Below, one piece after another: positions 20,167 to 32,359 of a DNA stretch of 64,000 bases. Position 1 is the stretch's first letter. The number at the start of each line of letters is the position of its first letter. The stretch is from Liolophura sinensis (lineage: Eukaryota; Mollusca; Polyplacophora; Chitonida; Chitonidae). The DNA is taken from the NCBI RefSeq assembly GCF_032854445.1, contig NC_088298.1, positions 310,001-374,000 of the forward strand, read 5' to 3'. A program made the translations under genes and the position numbers. The notes beneath the pieces were generated by a model, which worked only from the letters and a program-made list of their open reading frames with translations, had not been told where the DNA came from and did not search any database.

Positions 20167-20990
20167 CTATGCCAGTAAGTGAAATAAGTCAATGGAATTC
20201 TCCGACAACACATTCTTCAGTAGTGAAAATAAATAACACCTTATAATGTGACTCCCGGGACACAAAAATGAGGGTGAATCTATCCTACCAGCTTGACTAT
20301 TGGAGACCAGCTGAGAGTTTGGTTGTACTTCATGACCTACATTTGGCAGCAGGAGACAGTTCACACTGAAGAAATCTTCCATGGAAAATTCCATTGTTTT
20401 AATTTGTATAACTTTGTTGCAAAAATGAACTGAAATGAAGAGCCACGCTCTGGGGCCTCTAAGTTAACTACGGATGCACCAATCATGACAATATTTCACA
20501 CACACAAATTCCAGCTCTATCTGTATTTAAAACAGTAGAAATTTTCTCATCAGCTAGCTTTTCAGAAAACTGCAAGAGTGTCCCATTCTAATGGAATGGC
20601 TGTCCTGCTTTGACAGATTTAGTAGCCACCTCAGATAGAAACCAGATAGGCAAGGGAACAACGCATTAAACTGAGTACTTCATGTCTGAGGAGGGGTCGA
20701 TGCCCTGGCAGGATTTCATGACGAGTTTACACGTGTCGAGAGAAAGTCAATGACAGTTGAAACTCTCGTGCTCTCCTGTTGAGTTCTGTAAATGCCAGAA
20801 ATGCCCCAAAGGTAGTGAACAAATTATTGTAAATATTTATTCATATATACATGATTTGCCCAGTGTCACAGTGTGTTCTATAAAATAATTATGTAAAGCA
20901 GCATTCCTGATGTGTTTAATACTCTGTATTTGTATCCTGTTCATTATTGTGAATCATAACATATTTGACCAGTAAACCGAAGTGATGTGA
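20167..20990 (-). other. Mostly non-coding, one possible short exon
   Basis: A minus-strand ATG frame MEFSMEDFFSVNCLLLPNVG ends at 20,167 after 75 residues with no recognised domain. The rest to 20,990 shows nothing I can name. Confidence 0.25.
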
Positions 20991-21008
20991 ATTAAAGACT
21001 ATTACTTA

Positions 21009-21187
21009 CAGCGTTCAAGTTTGATACAGTCTGTCTTGTTGCAATATATGGGTCCAAGAACTGACGTTTTTCTAGCAACCAAACCGTCCTTTTTGTTGCA
21101 GCTTTCCTAGCACCCCCACTTGCTGGTGCTTTTTTAGCCTTGGTGAAGCTATTCCTCAGTTTGTTTTTTACCCAGTCAACTGAAAAT
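21009..21187 (-). CDS. Possible MADF/SANT-like internal exon
   Basis: Bounded by an acceptor TTTTATATTTTCAG (exon start about 21,180) and a donor GCT|GTAAGT (about 21,009). The open frame reads DWVKNKLRNSFTKAKKAP, then RTVWLLEKRQFLDPYIATRQ. The order K(W)xNLRxxFxKxxK...xxxxFLxPFxxxR is typical of the second half of MADF or Myb/SANT-like domains in transposon partner proteins. Neighbouring exons were not identified. Confidence 0.35.
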
Positions 21188-21635
21188 ATAAAACAGCATG
21201 TGTTGGGAATATGTATTAGAGACAGTCCACTCCTATTGCCTAAAAGCTTCTGTACTTTTTCAAAGAGTAAACGATTGTACATCAAAAGCTGCAGTGAAAC
21301 GTTGTTGCACAAATCGATTTATGACAGAAACATATGCGTGCCACGCATATCCTGTTTTTAAATAGTAAAAACCCGTGAAAAAAAATGGTAGTCTTTTACA
21401 AAGAAAATAATTTTTCGTATCATGTGCAGGAAAATGGGTACCGGTAATCTCACAATTCAATTTTCACAGCCAAAAATGAAACCGGTACTTTTAACCAAAA
21501 CATAGTGTCAACATCGGCTGAAAACGGACACTTTGGTGTCATTATAACACTTGGTTATTTATAAGGGGCCCAATAATCGTTCCCATTGCCGTTACAAATA
21601 GTTCAGAATCTCTGGCGATCTGCATTGTGATCAAC

Positions 21636-21776
21636 CTCATAGACGGCGCTGTTATCCCTATGTACATATCTATCGGGTACATGGTATTTAACAGCATAGA
21701 TGGCGCTGGTTGCCCAGTGTAACCGTCTATCTTGTATGTCATGTGTAACATCATAGATGGCGCCTCTTGTAGCATG
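21636..21776. repeat. 57-bp minisatellite, about 2.5 units
   Basis: The word ATAGATGGCGC (first copy ATAGACGGCGC) recurs at 57-bp spacing (about 21,640, 21,697 and 21,754), with each unit containing TGT(A)ACAT...GTAC/TATGTCATG-like text between. Because 57 is a multiple of three it also makes a repetitive minus-strand frame, which I do not take as a gene. Confidence 0.7.
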
Positions 21777-22363
21777 AGATCTTTACATATTAACGGGAAA
21801 GACGTAATCGTCCGTTACTTTTGAATCATAATCTGATCGGTTAGGGTGTGTAACGCTCGTCATTTTCAAACTGTATCTAATACCGCTTAACCCTTAGCAT
21901 GCTACTATATATTAAATAGTACTGAACCTCATACTGAATTAAATATTGAGAGGAACAACAAATGCAGTGATTTTTTAAGACCTAGGTTGTATCGATTTAT
22001 TTTATTGACAGCATAGCAAACCATATATGATTTGGAATCCGTATTACCTCTGGTATGTGTAGAAGGTAATTTGAACTTACTTGAGTCACCTGATTGGTCT
22101 TTCACAGGTAATGTACAGGTAAGTTTAATTAAATTTAGTGATCTTTATGTTTTATACCTTACTTTCTGCCAAAATATCATTAATTTTAAGACATTGTTGT
22201 TTATAATGAATGTATACTACTTCCTTGTCCAACTGGAGATCAAATTTACTCTGTAGACGGTACTGCTGATTAACAGGTGTAAGAAATAAAGGTGTTACTA
22301 AACGAATATTTTGTACTTGTTTTACATTCAATGTCCATTTCTTTTTGTGTTTCATTCCAAATA

Positions 22364-22966
22364 CCCCCGTGGGGTTTCCGGGGTGATAAGAATAGGACCT
22401 CAACCCTCTAGGCAAGCTTGTCGTAAAAGTCGACTAACCTAGAGCTCTCCTGTGTGAGCCCGGTGAATATAATAGGCTCATATCTTCTCGGTTGTGTGAG
22501 AGGCAACCGGGGAGCGACCTGTTTGCCGTGGGTTGCGACCCGTAATCTCCGAGAACGGGATCCTGATGGCTGAAGGTGTGTTGGTCTTGCGAGATCCTCA
22601 CGCCCAACACGTCACTTTGGCCCTTACTTGGAGAGAAACGGGAGGTCGGATGGGCCCGGTCCGATCAATCGGCTGGTCACGCCAAGCCCTACACTTGATC
22701 CCGTTTGTTATTCTTTGTCTTACCGAGATGTCAAGTTGGCTCTTCTTCAGAAGCACTTCCTTTGGGGTCAATGCAGAAGGCGGTGGCTAATGGGTCAATC
22801 GAGTAGATTGAATTTAACCTTTTGGTATAACTCAATCTGTTCGAGTATACCTTGCGTGGATTCCCTGTTTTTATTCTCTGCTGGTCATCCGCAGAGGTGG
22901 ATTCGCTCTTGTTGGCACTCCGTGGCGGGTGAGGGACACGCAGGGTGAAATTAAATAAAATATAAC
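22364..22966 (+). promoter_or_regulatory. LINE 5' module (promoter/5' UTR), copy 1
   Basis: About 600 bp preceding ORF1, shared with 36,614, 47,892, 60,048 and in part 12,206. The first 150 bases contain three inverted repeats able to form consecutive RNA hairpins. Non-LTR elements need an internal promoter in this position; the promoter role is inference. Confidence 0.6.
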
Positions 22967-23407
22967 ATGGCTTCTTCTGAAATTACAACAGTCGTTGCTA
23001 AGAAAAGAAAAAATGAAGTTCCATTAGATATTGAAGGAGAAAATACTTATTTTCCTACCTTCTTAGTAATATCTAATAAAAATGAAGGCAAAATGAAAAT
23101 AAATCCATTTGTATGAAAAAAAAAACAATAGAAAGTTATGCTGGAACGTTAAAACAAGTTAAAAAAATGAAATCTGGGAACATTTTGTTGGAAGTTTCCA
23201 GAAAACAACAATATATAAATTTACTAAAAATTTAAAATATAGGAGAGCAGCCGGTTTCTGTTTCTCCACATAAGGCTGCGTTTCCACCAAGTTTCACGTG
23301 TCTTGTGTCTCGTGTCATGTGTCATGCATGACACATGACATTAGCGGTTTCCACCGGATTTCACATCGTACATGTCACATATGCATGTCATTCTACCTTT
23401 GTTCGCC

Positions 23408-25827
23408 ATGGGTGACAGTTCAGGTTCATCTGATGAGGAAATTCTTGCTCTATGTCTGTTGTACCGTCGAGCAAGGAAGGGAAACCGGAGCAGGCGCTCA
23501 ATATGGTGCATGGACCATTATTTATTGCGTCCAGAAAGGGGCGAATTTACAAGAACGTTTCGCCATCTCATGGACAATCCAGACAGAGAATTATTCTTCA
23601 ATTACACACGAATGTCGTACGAAACCTATGCAGAATTGAAACAACTAGTCTTACCTCACCTGCAACCAATTGGAACCAACTACAGAGAAGCTATATCTGG
23701 AGAGCAGAAGCTCATCCTTACACTCAGGTAAGCAGCGAAAAGTTAACATTTGATAATGTTTTATTCAATCAAAACCATGAAAGTAAAATATCAACATCAA
23801 ATGGAAACACTGCAGTTATATTTTTTAAAAATTATAAACAAAAACAAAATATTGCATATCTCATGCAGAACATAAATTGTGATTCTTTGGCACATCAAGG
23901 TAACGATATGATATTTGGGAATATTTGACCAATTTACAGTAGAACAATCAACATCAAGTTCGACCATTGATCAGTTTCAATTTGGATTATTTAACAACTC
24001 CAAAAATGATTCTTGGCTGTAAACTGTGCCAGAGCTGGTGGAGACGTCACTGGAAGTTCCGGGGTTATTCATGTTTGGTGGCATTACTTCTTGTGTGAAG
24101 TAGATTGGTTGGGGCACGGGCTTTGAAACTTCTTTCAGATCTCTCAAAACCTTCAGCTGGAACTCAATAAACTGGTCATCAGTTAGGGACTGTACTTTTG
24201 GCATTTGAAGAATCCCATTCTTGGACATTCCCAAGCATTCCCAAGATTTCTCAACCAACCTTTTTTTTAATGATTGGAATAAGGCAGTTTCTGATTCTTC
24301 GGCACGACGTTTGGAACTGCATTTCTGTTTGACGACGCTTTCAGTTAAAGTTGGCTTGAGGACTGATGGTTTTGATGCTCGAGCTTGTGATGGTGGGTCA
24401 GTCAAATTATCTTCATCATCTGCATGAGAGGTAATACTGCTCTCATCAAGAATCCCCGAACCTTTTACCGCCTGCTCCAGTATACTGACGTTGTCGTCAA
24501 CACTGCAACCAGACTCGTTCAGCTCTTCGACATCATCATTGTTGGTACTGAGATTTCCTGTGGTGGACCTTTTGTCCTTGACGATTTTAAGGAATCTCAT
24601 ACTTTCCATGAACACCCACGGCTTCGAACTTCCAGCTCCATCACCAGATTTATTTTTCATGCGTTGTAGTGCGTTGTTATAACTTCTTGTAAGTGATGTC
24701 CATGTATCCTCTGCAGTAACACCTGTAACAAATAATATTGCATTAGCCGATAGTTTTCATAAATCAAATATGGTGTGAGCTTAGTCAAGGATTTTGGTGT
24801 GAACCCTGATTTATATCATTCTTATTACAATCATAATGACAGCTGTATATTAAGTATAATATTACTATGCTTTTCTTTTTTTTCCAGATGTCTCGCAACT
24901 GGTTCATCATTTGCCTCGATGACTTAACCCTTCCATATGTCCAAGACTTCGATAGCTCGGCATGTACTAGCAACCTGTGAGGTCCTATGGAAAGTACTTC
25001 AGCCTATCGAAATGCCCATTCCAAATGAAGACAAGTGGAAAAGTTTGGCAAAAAGATTTGGAGATTTGTGGGATTATCCATATGCTATAGGCAGTCTTGA
25101 TGGTAAACACGTGGCATTGGTTAACCCGATGAACAGCGAATCACTTTTCTACAATTACAAAGGGTATCCCAGTATTGTGCTTTTGGCACTCAGTGATGCT
25201 GATTCGTGTTTTACATTAGTAGACTGTGGACAGTACGGACGAGTGAGTGATGCAGGTGTATTCCAGGCCTCAAGAATAAGCCAGCTTCTTGACCAGGAGA
25301 GGTTGAACATACCGGATGAGTCTTTCATGGTCAGTACCACAGAGAAACGGATAATGTTTCAGGTTGTTGGAGATGAAGCCTTTCCATTGAAAAAAAACCT
25401 CATGAAGCCATATGCAGCCAGAACGCTTGACAGAATTAAGCGGATTTACAATTATCGGCACTGTAGAGCTAGACGTCCAGTTGAGTGCACTTTTGGCATA
25501 TTGGCAAAGAAGTTTGAGATTTTTCAACGCCCAATGCGCCTACAACCAGACAGAGCAATTACAGTTACTAATGCATGTACTGTTCTGCACAGTTTCATCC
25601 GTAGAAGAGATGGATATATGATAGATCGGACATCAGAAATTACATATGAAATCAGGCCTAACAATGAACAAGGATTGATGAATCTGCGCCCTCAGCAGGG
25701 TGGCAGAAACTCAGATGAGGCCACAGAAATACGTGATCTGATTGCTGCATTTTTCAACGATCCTCGCGGCAGTGTCATGTGGCAAGGTCAGAATGTGTTC
25801 CGAAATGTCCTTCTTCTCGACGACTAG
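23408..25827 (+). pseudogene. Harbinger transposase, two exons, one in-frame stop
   Basis: Exon 1 23,408-23,727 starts MGDSSGSSDEEILALCLLYR and ends at CTCAG|GTAAGC. Exon 2 24,888-25,827 follows TTTTTTTCCAG, in phase, giving 419 codons. DDE_Tnp_4 residues are visible: first Asp in GSLDGKHVAL, second Asp in LVDCGQYGRVSDAGVF, Glu in RRPVECTFGILAKKF. A TAA at 24,925-24,927 (between SSFASMT and PFHMSK) is the only break I see, in a place where relatives have a Tyr/Ser-containing turn. One point mutation therefore separates it from an open frame. It catalyses cut-and-paste at the terminal repeats together with the MADF partner. Confidence 0.88.
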
Positions 25828-26072
25828 AAAGTCAAAACAATTTGAAACTATTTGCAAGCAAAACACTGTTCATAAATTAGTGTTTATTTGTACTTTTTGA
25901 TGAATAAAGTTTAGAAATTTCAAATACCTGTTTCTGGTGGTTGGAGCATTTCTTCTATTTTTTCCCATACTTGTTTCCGCTGATCTTTATTCTTATAATC
26001 CCTATGTCTGGGATCCCACAAAAGTGGGGTTTTCTGGACGAGGGATATCAGGTTATGTTTGTAGTCATTCAT
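23977..26072 (-). CDS. Harbinger MADF-type DNA-binding partner, two exons, 296 aa
   Basis: Exon 1 26,072-25,928 starts MNDYKHNLISLVQKTPLLWD and contains the first half of a MADF/Myb-like domain (HRDYKNKDQRKQVWEKIEEM). Its donor is ACAG|GTATTT. Exon 2 24,722-23,977 (acceptor TTTGTTACAG) completes the domain (EDTWTSLTRSYNNALQRMKN, SSKPWVFMESMRFL). It continues with an acidic linker, a basic segment (KQKCSSKRRAEESE) and a C-terminal helix with TDDQFIEFQLKVLRDL. The 891-bp joined frame is uninterrupted. In PIF/Harbinger elements this second protein brings the transposase to the nucleus and the ends. It is intact although the transposase has a stop. Confidence 0.85.
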
Positions 26073-27324
26073 GTTTAGAAGTTGCAACACATGGCGTGAA
26101 AACGAAAGTAAAAGCTGGGGAAAACCAAGGGGAACCCCCTATCAGAAAGCAAAACGTGACACGAGACAAGAAAAAGAATGAACATGTTCATTCGGTGGAA
26201 ACAGTTCCGACCAAAATCATATGTTCCTATTTCTTGTCCCGTGACACGTGACATGTCACGTGTCATGTGAAACTTGGTGGAAACACAGACTAATACATTA
26301 AACTGCTGTCATGGCATAATTCGTGACAGAGACCAGGACCTTACTGAAATGACAGCAAGAAATAACTGAAGAACTTAAACATCAAGGAGTGAAAAAGGTC
26401 AAACGCTTCATAATAAAACGAGATGGAAACCTGATAAAAACGAACACTTATATGGTAACTTTCAACAGACCTTCCCTTCCGTCATCTATATTTATCGGGC
26501 CATATATTGTGAGGGTGGAGTTGTTTATACCTAACCCCACCCGGTGTTTCTCCTGCCAGCGGTTTGGCCATGGCAGGAGTCAATGCCGCAACACACTGGT
26601 CTGCTTTAGATGTGCGGGAGCAGGACATGAGGGATTCGACTGCACAAAAACAATAAAATGTTTCAATTGTCGCGGAGCCCACATGGCCTCTTTCAAGGAC
26701 TGCCCTCTTTTCAAAAAAGAAAAAGAAATTATAACCCTAAAATGTAAAAATAATATATCCTATCAGGAAGCGAAGCGTATGGTCTCTGTCACGCATGGCC
26801 TTACAACATCTACTTTTGCCAACGTTGTAAGGAAAACCACTGTTTCTGTGGGGGTCCAAACGACTTTTACTTGGCCCATTGACAAAGAACAGCCACAGAA
26901 ACTGTTCACGAAACCCGTAAATAAGACAGCCAGCTCATCATCTCAGACTGATATCAGCCCATCTAAAACACCTAATAATTTACCTAAGTATCCAGCACTT
27001 TCTTTATCTGACCACACTTCATGTGATAATAAATCTAAATCTAATAAACCCGTTGATTCTTCACAGAAAACAACGGGTGACAAAAATAAATCTGAGGAAA
27101 ATCATAAAAAGGATAAACCTAGTGGCCCCCTGGAGCGTCCCTAAGGGCACTAGGGACCCAATCGAAACTTATAATAAGTTTGGATCGTTGGAGGATGTCG
27201 ATCCTTCAACTTCATGTGCAGACCTGATGGATACATCATCTGCACCTGGGAGATCTCCTAGTAGATCCCCCAAAAAGGGTCGTCCTCGGTCAAGACATAA
27301 ATCCCCAATACGTCTTCCTCCATA

Positions 27325-30300
27325 ATGGCGATATATGACAAAATTATGCAATGGAATTGTCGAGGTCTTAAGGTAAATTTTATTGAAATAACACAGCTAG
27401 TTCAATCTTTTAATCCAGTAGCCCTATGTCTTCAGGAAACTCACCTGAAGACATCTGACAAAGACACAGTAGCCCTTAAAAATTATTCATTATATAGTAC
27501 TTATTCAAATGAAGAAGAGCGAGCTGCAGGCGGCTCCTCGATATTCATTAATAACAGTATTATCCACAGCCATGTTGCTCTGCATACAGAGCTTCAGGCT
27601 GTGGCCGTTCGTATTTCACTGTGTAAAACAGTCACATTATGTTCGGTGTATATACCTCCGAACACTTCTTTGTCAGCTTCTCAGTTACATAATCTTACAG
27701 AACAATTACCTAAACCGTTTATTATTATGAGAGATTTTAATTCCCATAACCCTCTATGGGGCAGTAATAACATAAATAATAAGGGCAAGATAGTCGAAGA
27801 CTTCTTATGTAAGGAAGAACTGTGTTATTTCAATGATGGTTCTAATACCTATTTACATCCGGGTAATGGCACTTATTCTGCTATCGATCTCACTATCACA
27901 GATCCATCACTTCTCCCAGATTTTTCTTGGAAGGTACATGACGATCTTTGTGGTAGTCACCATTTTTCTATTATCCTAGAGCATATCACTTCTAATTCTT
28001 TAGAACGTGTAGCTAGGTGGAAATTCGATCAAGCAGATTGGATCGCATTTGAGATGTTCTGCGAGGCTGATATCTCTCCAGAGACTCTCAATGCAACAAA
28101 TGATCCTATATGAAAATTTAACGAGCTTGTTTTACGAGCTGCCGATAGAACTATACCTAAGACCTCGACAAATCCAAAATCCAAAAGTAAACCCTGGTAC
28201 GACAATGACTGTCGTAAAGCCATAAAGGACCGTAAAAAGGCTGAACGTAGATTTAACCATTGTCCCACTGATAATAACTTAAACCAGGTTCGTATTTTCC
28301 GAGCTAAGGCTGGTTGATTACTCAAGTCCAAGAGACGATCTTGTTGGCGGAACTTTGTTTCAGGCATTACGTCAAAAACACCCATGCGTAAGGTCCGGAA
28401 CATGGTTCAGAAACTTAAGGGCAAAAATAATAAAGCAAAAGTTCAGCATTTAAAAGATGGATATAGCAAATAAACTAGCTGAAACAATTTCAAACAAATC
28501 TTCTGCTGAGAATTACTCTAAAGAATTCCAACGTATTAAAAACCAGAAGGAGAAAATTAAATTGCCCTTTTCTTCTAAGAATTTAGAAGATTATAATCAT
28601 CCTTTTAATATCGAGGAACTTAAAACTGCATTAAAAAAGGCCCACGATACTGCCTGTGGTCCAGATAATGTATATTATAAGTTTCTAAACCATTTACCAC
28701 CTGAGCCACTGGAGACTCTCCTGGATTTGCTTAATGATATTTGGATAACTGGTAATTTTCCACCATCATGGAGGGAGGCGTGTATTATCCCGGTTCCCAA
28801 ACCGGGTAAGGATCATACTGATCCAAATAATTACCGTCCCATAGCTATTACCAGCTGTGTCTGTAAGACTATGGAACGGATGATTAATGATAGACTTGTT
28901 TGGTTTCTTGAAACCAACAAGCTTTTATCTAATATTCAATGTGGTTTTCGTCAAGGTCGATCTACTTTAGATCACCTTCTTCGATTCGAAACTTTTATTC
29001 GCGATGGCTTGATCAATAACGAACATGTGGTGTCCATATTTTTTGACCTTGAAAAGGCCTGCGACACCACATGGAAATATGGTATTTTAAAAGACCTCGC
29101 GAACATGGGTCTTAAAGGTCGCTTACCTATATTTATATCACAATTTTTATCTGATCGTCAGTTTAAGGTACGGGTTGGGTCCACTCTTTCTGACTCTTAT
29201 GAGCAGGAAATGGGTGTACCCCAGGGCAGCATTCTATCACCAACTCTGTTTAGCATAAAAATAAATAGCCTAGCAAAAACATTAACATCTGGCACAGAGG
29301 GTTCTTTATACGTCGATGATTTCCTCATATGCTACCGAGCTAAAAATATGAATAATATAGAACGTCAGTTGCAGCTTTGTCTCAATAAGATCGAGAAATG
29401 GGCAACTGAAAACGGTTTTAGATTTTCAACGTCTAAAACCGTCGGTATGCATTTTTGTAATAAACGGAAACTTCATCTTTACCCTGAGCTTAATTTTTGT
29501 GGTGAACAGGTTAAAATTGTTGGAGAAACTAAATTTTTAGGTATAATATTTGATAGTAAGCTATCTTTTATACCTCATATAAAAATGATTAAGGCTAAAT
29601 GTACAAAGGCTCTCGATATAATTAAGGTCGTGTCTAGCACCGATTGGGGTGTTGACCGATCAGTTTTACTTAATTTATATCGTTCTCTGGTGAGGTCTAA
29701 ATTGGACTATGGATCCATCATTTACGGTTCCGCTAGGAAGTCGTATATTAAAATGTTGGATCCTGTCCATCATCAAGGTTTGAGGCTCAGCCTTGGTGCT
29801 TTTAGAACCTCACCAGTAGAAAGTTTATACGTGGAGGCTAATGAACCCTCTTTATATAACCGACGTATGAAACTTAGCCTTCAATATGCTACAAAGCTTA
29901 AAGCACATCCAACAAACCCTGCCTACGACTGTGTTTTCAATCCATTATATGTAGACAAATATATTAAATGTCCAAACAAGATCCCTTCGTTCGATCTTCG
30001 CATACGGGACCATATTGTGGGAGGTAACATCAAGTTGGAAGATATAGCTCCGGTGTCTTTTCCGGAGTCTCCTCCATGGCTTCTCCCACAACCTAAACTA
30101 ATATTTGATCTACGTAAATATAATAAATCAAATACAAATCCTCTTATAATTCAGCATAGTTTTGCTGAAATCAAGGCTCATTATATGGATTATAAATTTA
30201 TATATACTGACGGGTCAAAGGATGGGGACAGGGTTGCGGGTGCGGCTGTCTTAGAGCAGCAGGTCGCTTCTCTTCGTCTGCCACCTTCAGCTTCTATCTT

Positions 30301-30877
30301 TTCTGCAGAGGCCAGTGCTATACTCCTGGCCTTATCATATGTTTCCTCTGGGCATGCCCAGAGGGCATTGATATGTAGCGACTCGCTGTCTTGTCATTTG
30401 GCGATTCAGAATAATAAATTTAAAAATCCATTGATACTTGAGATCATAGCCAAACACCGAAAACTAATTAAAAGAGGTAAAGATATTATATTCTGTTGGA
30501 TACCAAGTCACACTGGTATCCATGGAAACACAGTCGTGGACAGGGAAGCGAAAGCTGCCCTATATAAACCTGTATCTCGGGTTAAAATCTTTTATGCTGA
30601 CGTGAAGTGTAATATTCTTAAATATATTCGTCGCCTTTGGCAGGGTGAATGGGGCTTGCAGATCTATAATAAACTGCATGCCATTCATCCTGTCATTGGC
30701 GAGTGTGTTGGATGTGATGCTCAATACGGCAAACATATTTTGGTTGACTGTGTGGACTTTGCCCATGTTCGGCAAAGGTTTTACACGGTCAACTCTATAC
30801 ATGATTTATTTGACAGCATCGCTGGCGATGTTGTCATCAATTATTTGAAAGTCATTGGCCTTTATCAGAAAATATAA
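27325..30877 (+). pseudogene. LINE ORF2 of copy 1 (APE-RT-RNase H), degenerate
   Basis: Starts at the TAATG overlap with ORF1. The endonuclease keeps QETHLK but has MRDFNSHN for MGDFNSHN and GSHHFS for GSDHFP, the second losing a catalytic Asp. In-frame TGA stops occur at about 28,111 and 28,316, and a deletion at 28,458 (KDG/YSK) shifts the frame. From 28,457 a long frame of 806 codons covers RT (EKACDTTW, GVPQGSILSP, YVDD) and RNase H (YTDGSKDGDR, CSDSLS, WIPSHTG). The C-terminus has a 117-bp in-frame loss before the CCHC motif, shared with the hybrid element. Confidence 0.92.
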
Positions 30878-31293
30878 ATTTTAATTGTCATAAATATCTG
30901 TAGATAAACAGTTATATACATATAGATTTATACATGTACTATAACTCTGGTTTTTGAGTTTTAACTCTTATTTTTCTTTTTATACGATTTTAAACATGTC
31001 TATTTTTGTTTTAATTTTGATGTTCATATTATTATATCGAAAACCTTTATTGTTTCTTGTTTTCACCTTGTTCTCGCCACGATATGGCTGAAATATTGCC
31101 GATGTGGCGTTAAGCCATAATCATTCATTCATTCATTCATTCCAAATAAAAGATTATTTATGTACAGATTACAGAAATACATGTATTTAAATGCAAACAA
31201 ACAAGATAACTACTGATCAGTGGAACATTGAATAGTTTGAACAAGTGAGTTAACGAGATATTAACGAGACAGGTGTACATTGACAAAAATTAC

Positions 31294-32359
31294 CTATTCA
31301 TCACTTTCACTGTCAGATTCATCACCAACTACATGTTTATAGTGTTTCAAAGTATGGAAACGGCGAAAGCAACCATCTACACAAAGTGCCTTTTCACAAT
31401 CTGCACACCAGTAACGGGTTTCCTTTCGCTTCCTGGCAACACCTGGAGAGCAGTGCCTCTTGCCATTGTTTCTATTACAAACAACACACTTTCTACAAGG
31501 TCGCTGGTTTTTCGCTCCTTCCTGTGCAGGTATTAGGGAAGGGAAATGGCGCTCTGTGAGGCGCCTCTCAACATCTCCAACACTGCGCCAACCTTTACGA
31601 GAGATCCGCGAGCTGTGTCTTGCAATTAGCTCCCTTGCCAGATCCTTTCTGAAGTCATAGTGAGATACCGGGTTGGGAGACATCTTCACATATAATAAAT
31701 ATGCATTTGTAATAACCATATTTATAATGTGCATGGCTAGTTTTTTCCACCATTTTATGCATTTGCGTGTAATTGTGTAATACTTGGACAGTTGATCAGC
31801 GCGATCCACACCTCCCATATATTTGTTATATTCCAAAATACAGGTAGGTATTACAATTAAATCACCAGTTTATCTCTCACGTTTTTCAGTTATAGTAAAA
31901 GTTGGCCAATGTTTGGTAGATAGCATGGCAACATCACGTTTATCTTTCCACTTCAAGGCGACAATGGAATCTCTTTGACGAAAAATTGCTTCACCTTTTT
32001 TTAATTTCGCATTCTTGATGGCAATGGGCATTTCCTTTCTGTTCATACGAACTGTTCCCACTGCATTTGTTGCACTTGCATGCAAATCTTGAAAAAGTCT
32101 GGGACTTGTGTAATAATTCTCTGTATACAGGTTGTAACCTTTATTTAGGAAATCACACTTTTTCAATAGCCCCAATAGCTTCCATCCCAACCGTAAATCC
32201 GTTGCATCATCTGTATTTTTGGTCCAATTCCGGTATATCAAACACAGGAAGAGTTCTACTATTATCTCTAGACAGATTTGCAAAGTCTTCCGCCGTAAAA
32301 CCATCAAATTCGGCGTCTGAATTATTGTCTCCAAACACTTCTACAATCATGTCCGCCAT
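31294..32359 (-). pseudogene. piggyBac-like transposase remnant (copy in left duplicon)
   Basis: The N-terminal start MADMIVEVFGDNNSDAEFDG at 32,359 runs about 50 codons to a stop. The next frame joins, through an internal deletion, the catalytic core LRLGWKLLGLLKKCDFLNKG and NLYTENYYTSPRLFQDL. In that last motif the usual Asp of TDNFYTS is Glu. After NRKEMP... a TAA at about 31,868 interrupts the frame, which goes on NKYMGGVDRADQLSKYYTIT and ends in the Cys-rich zinc-binding tail (CRKCVVCNRNNGKRHC, YWCADCEKALC). Dead by deletion, frame change and stop. Confidence 0.88.

Larger units (their letters stand above)
23274..26290 (+). mobile_element. PIF/Harbinger DNA transposon, 3,017 bp, TAA target duplication
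   Basis: Ends read GGCTGCGTTTCCACCAAG and, inverted, GTCTGTGTTTCCACCAAG, followed on both sides by TTTCAC(G/A)TG. TAA flanks it on both sides (23,271-23,273 and 26,291-26,293), the 3-bp TWA duplication expected of this superfamily. Deleting the element plus one TAA restores the ORF1 codons of the host LINE. It carries the two usual Harbinger genes: a DDE transposase (plus strand) and a MADF-type protein (minus strand), with the transposase's second exon lying inside the intron of the MADF gene. Confidence 0.95.
22967..27327 (+). pseudogene. LINE ORF1 (gag-like, CCHC), split and degenerate
   Basis: ATG at 22,967 (MASSEITTVVAKKRK...) with stops at about 23,114. It is interrupted at the codon for His-Asn by the Harbinger insertion and resumes at 26,294 (TLNCCHGIIRDRDQDL). 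The three zinc knuckles survive (CFSCQRFGHGRSQC, CFRCAGAGHEGFDC, CFNCRGAHMASFKDC, about 26,545-26,710). A two-base loss at 27,141 causes an early TAA; the old frame continues to the TAATG junction at 27,323-27,327 that links ORF1 to ORF2. Confidence 0.88.
22364..31141 (+). mobile_element. I/Nimb-like LINE copy 1, old, carrying a Harbinger element
   Basis: Runs from the CCCCCGTGGGG 5' module through ORF1 and ORF2 to the ATTC tail. It is flanked by a 7-bp target duplication CCAAATA (22,357-22,363 and 31,142-31,148, the first C shared with the tail). It contains a 3,017-bp Harbinger insertion at 23,274-26,290. Both ORFs are broken, so it is non-autonomous. From 29,245 onwards it is identical to the hybrid LINE at 40,523 and beyond. 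Confidence 0.93.
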
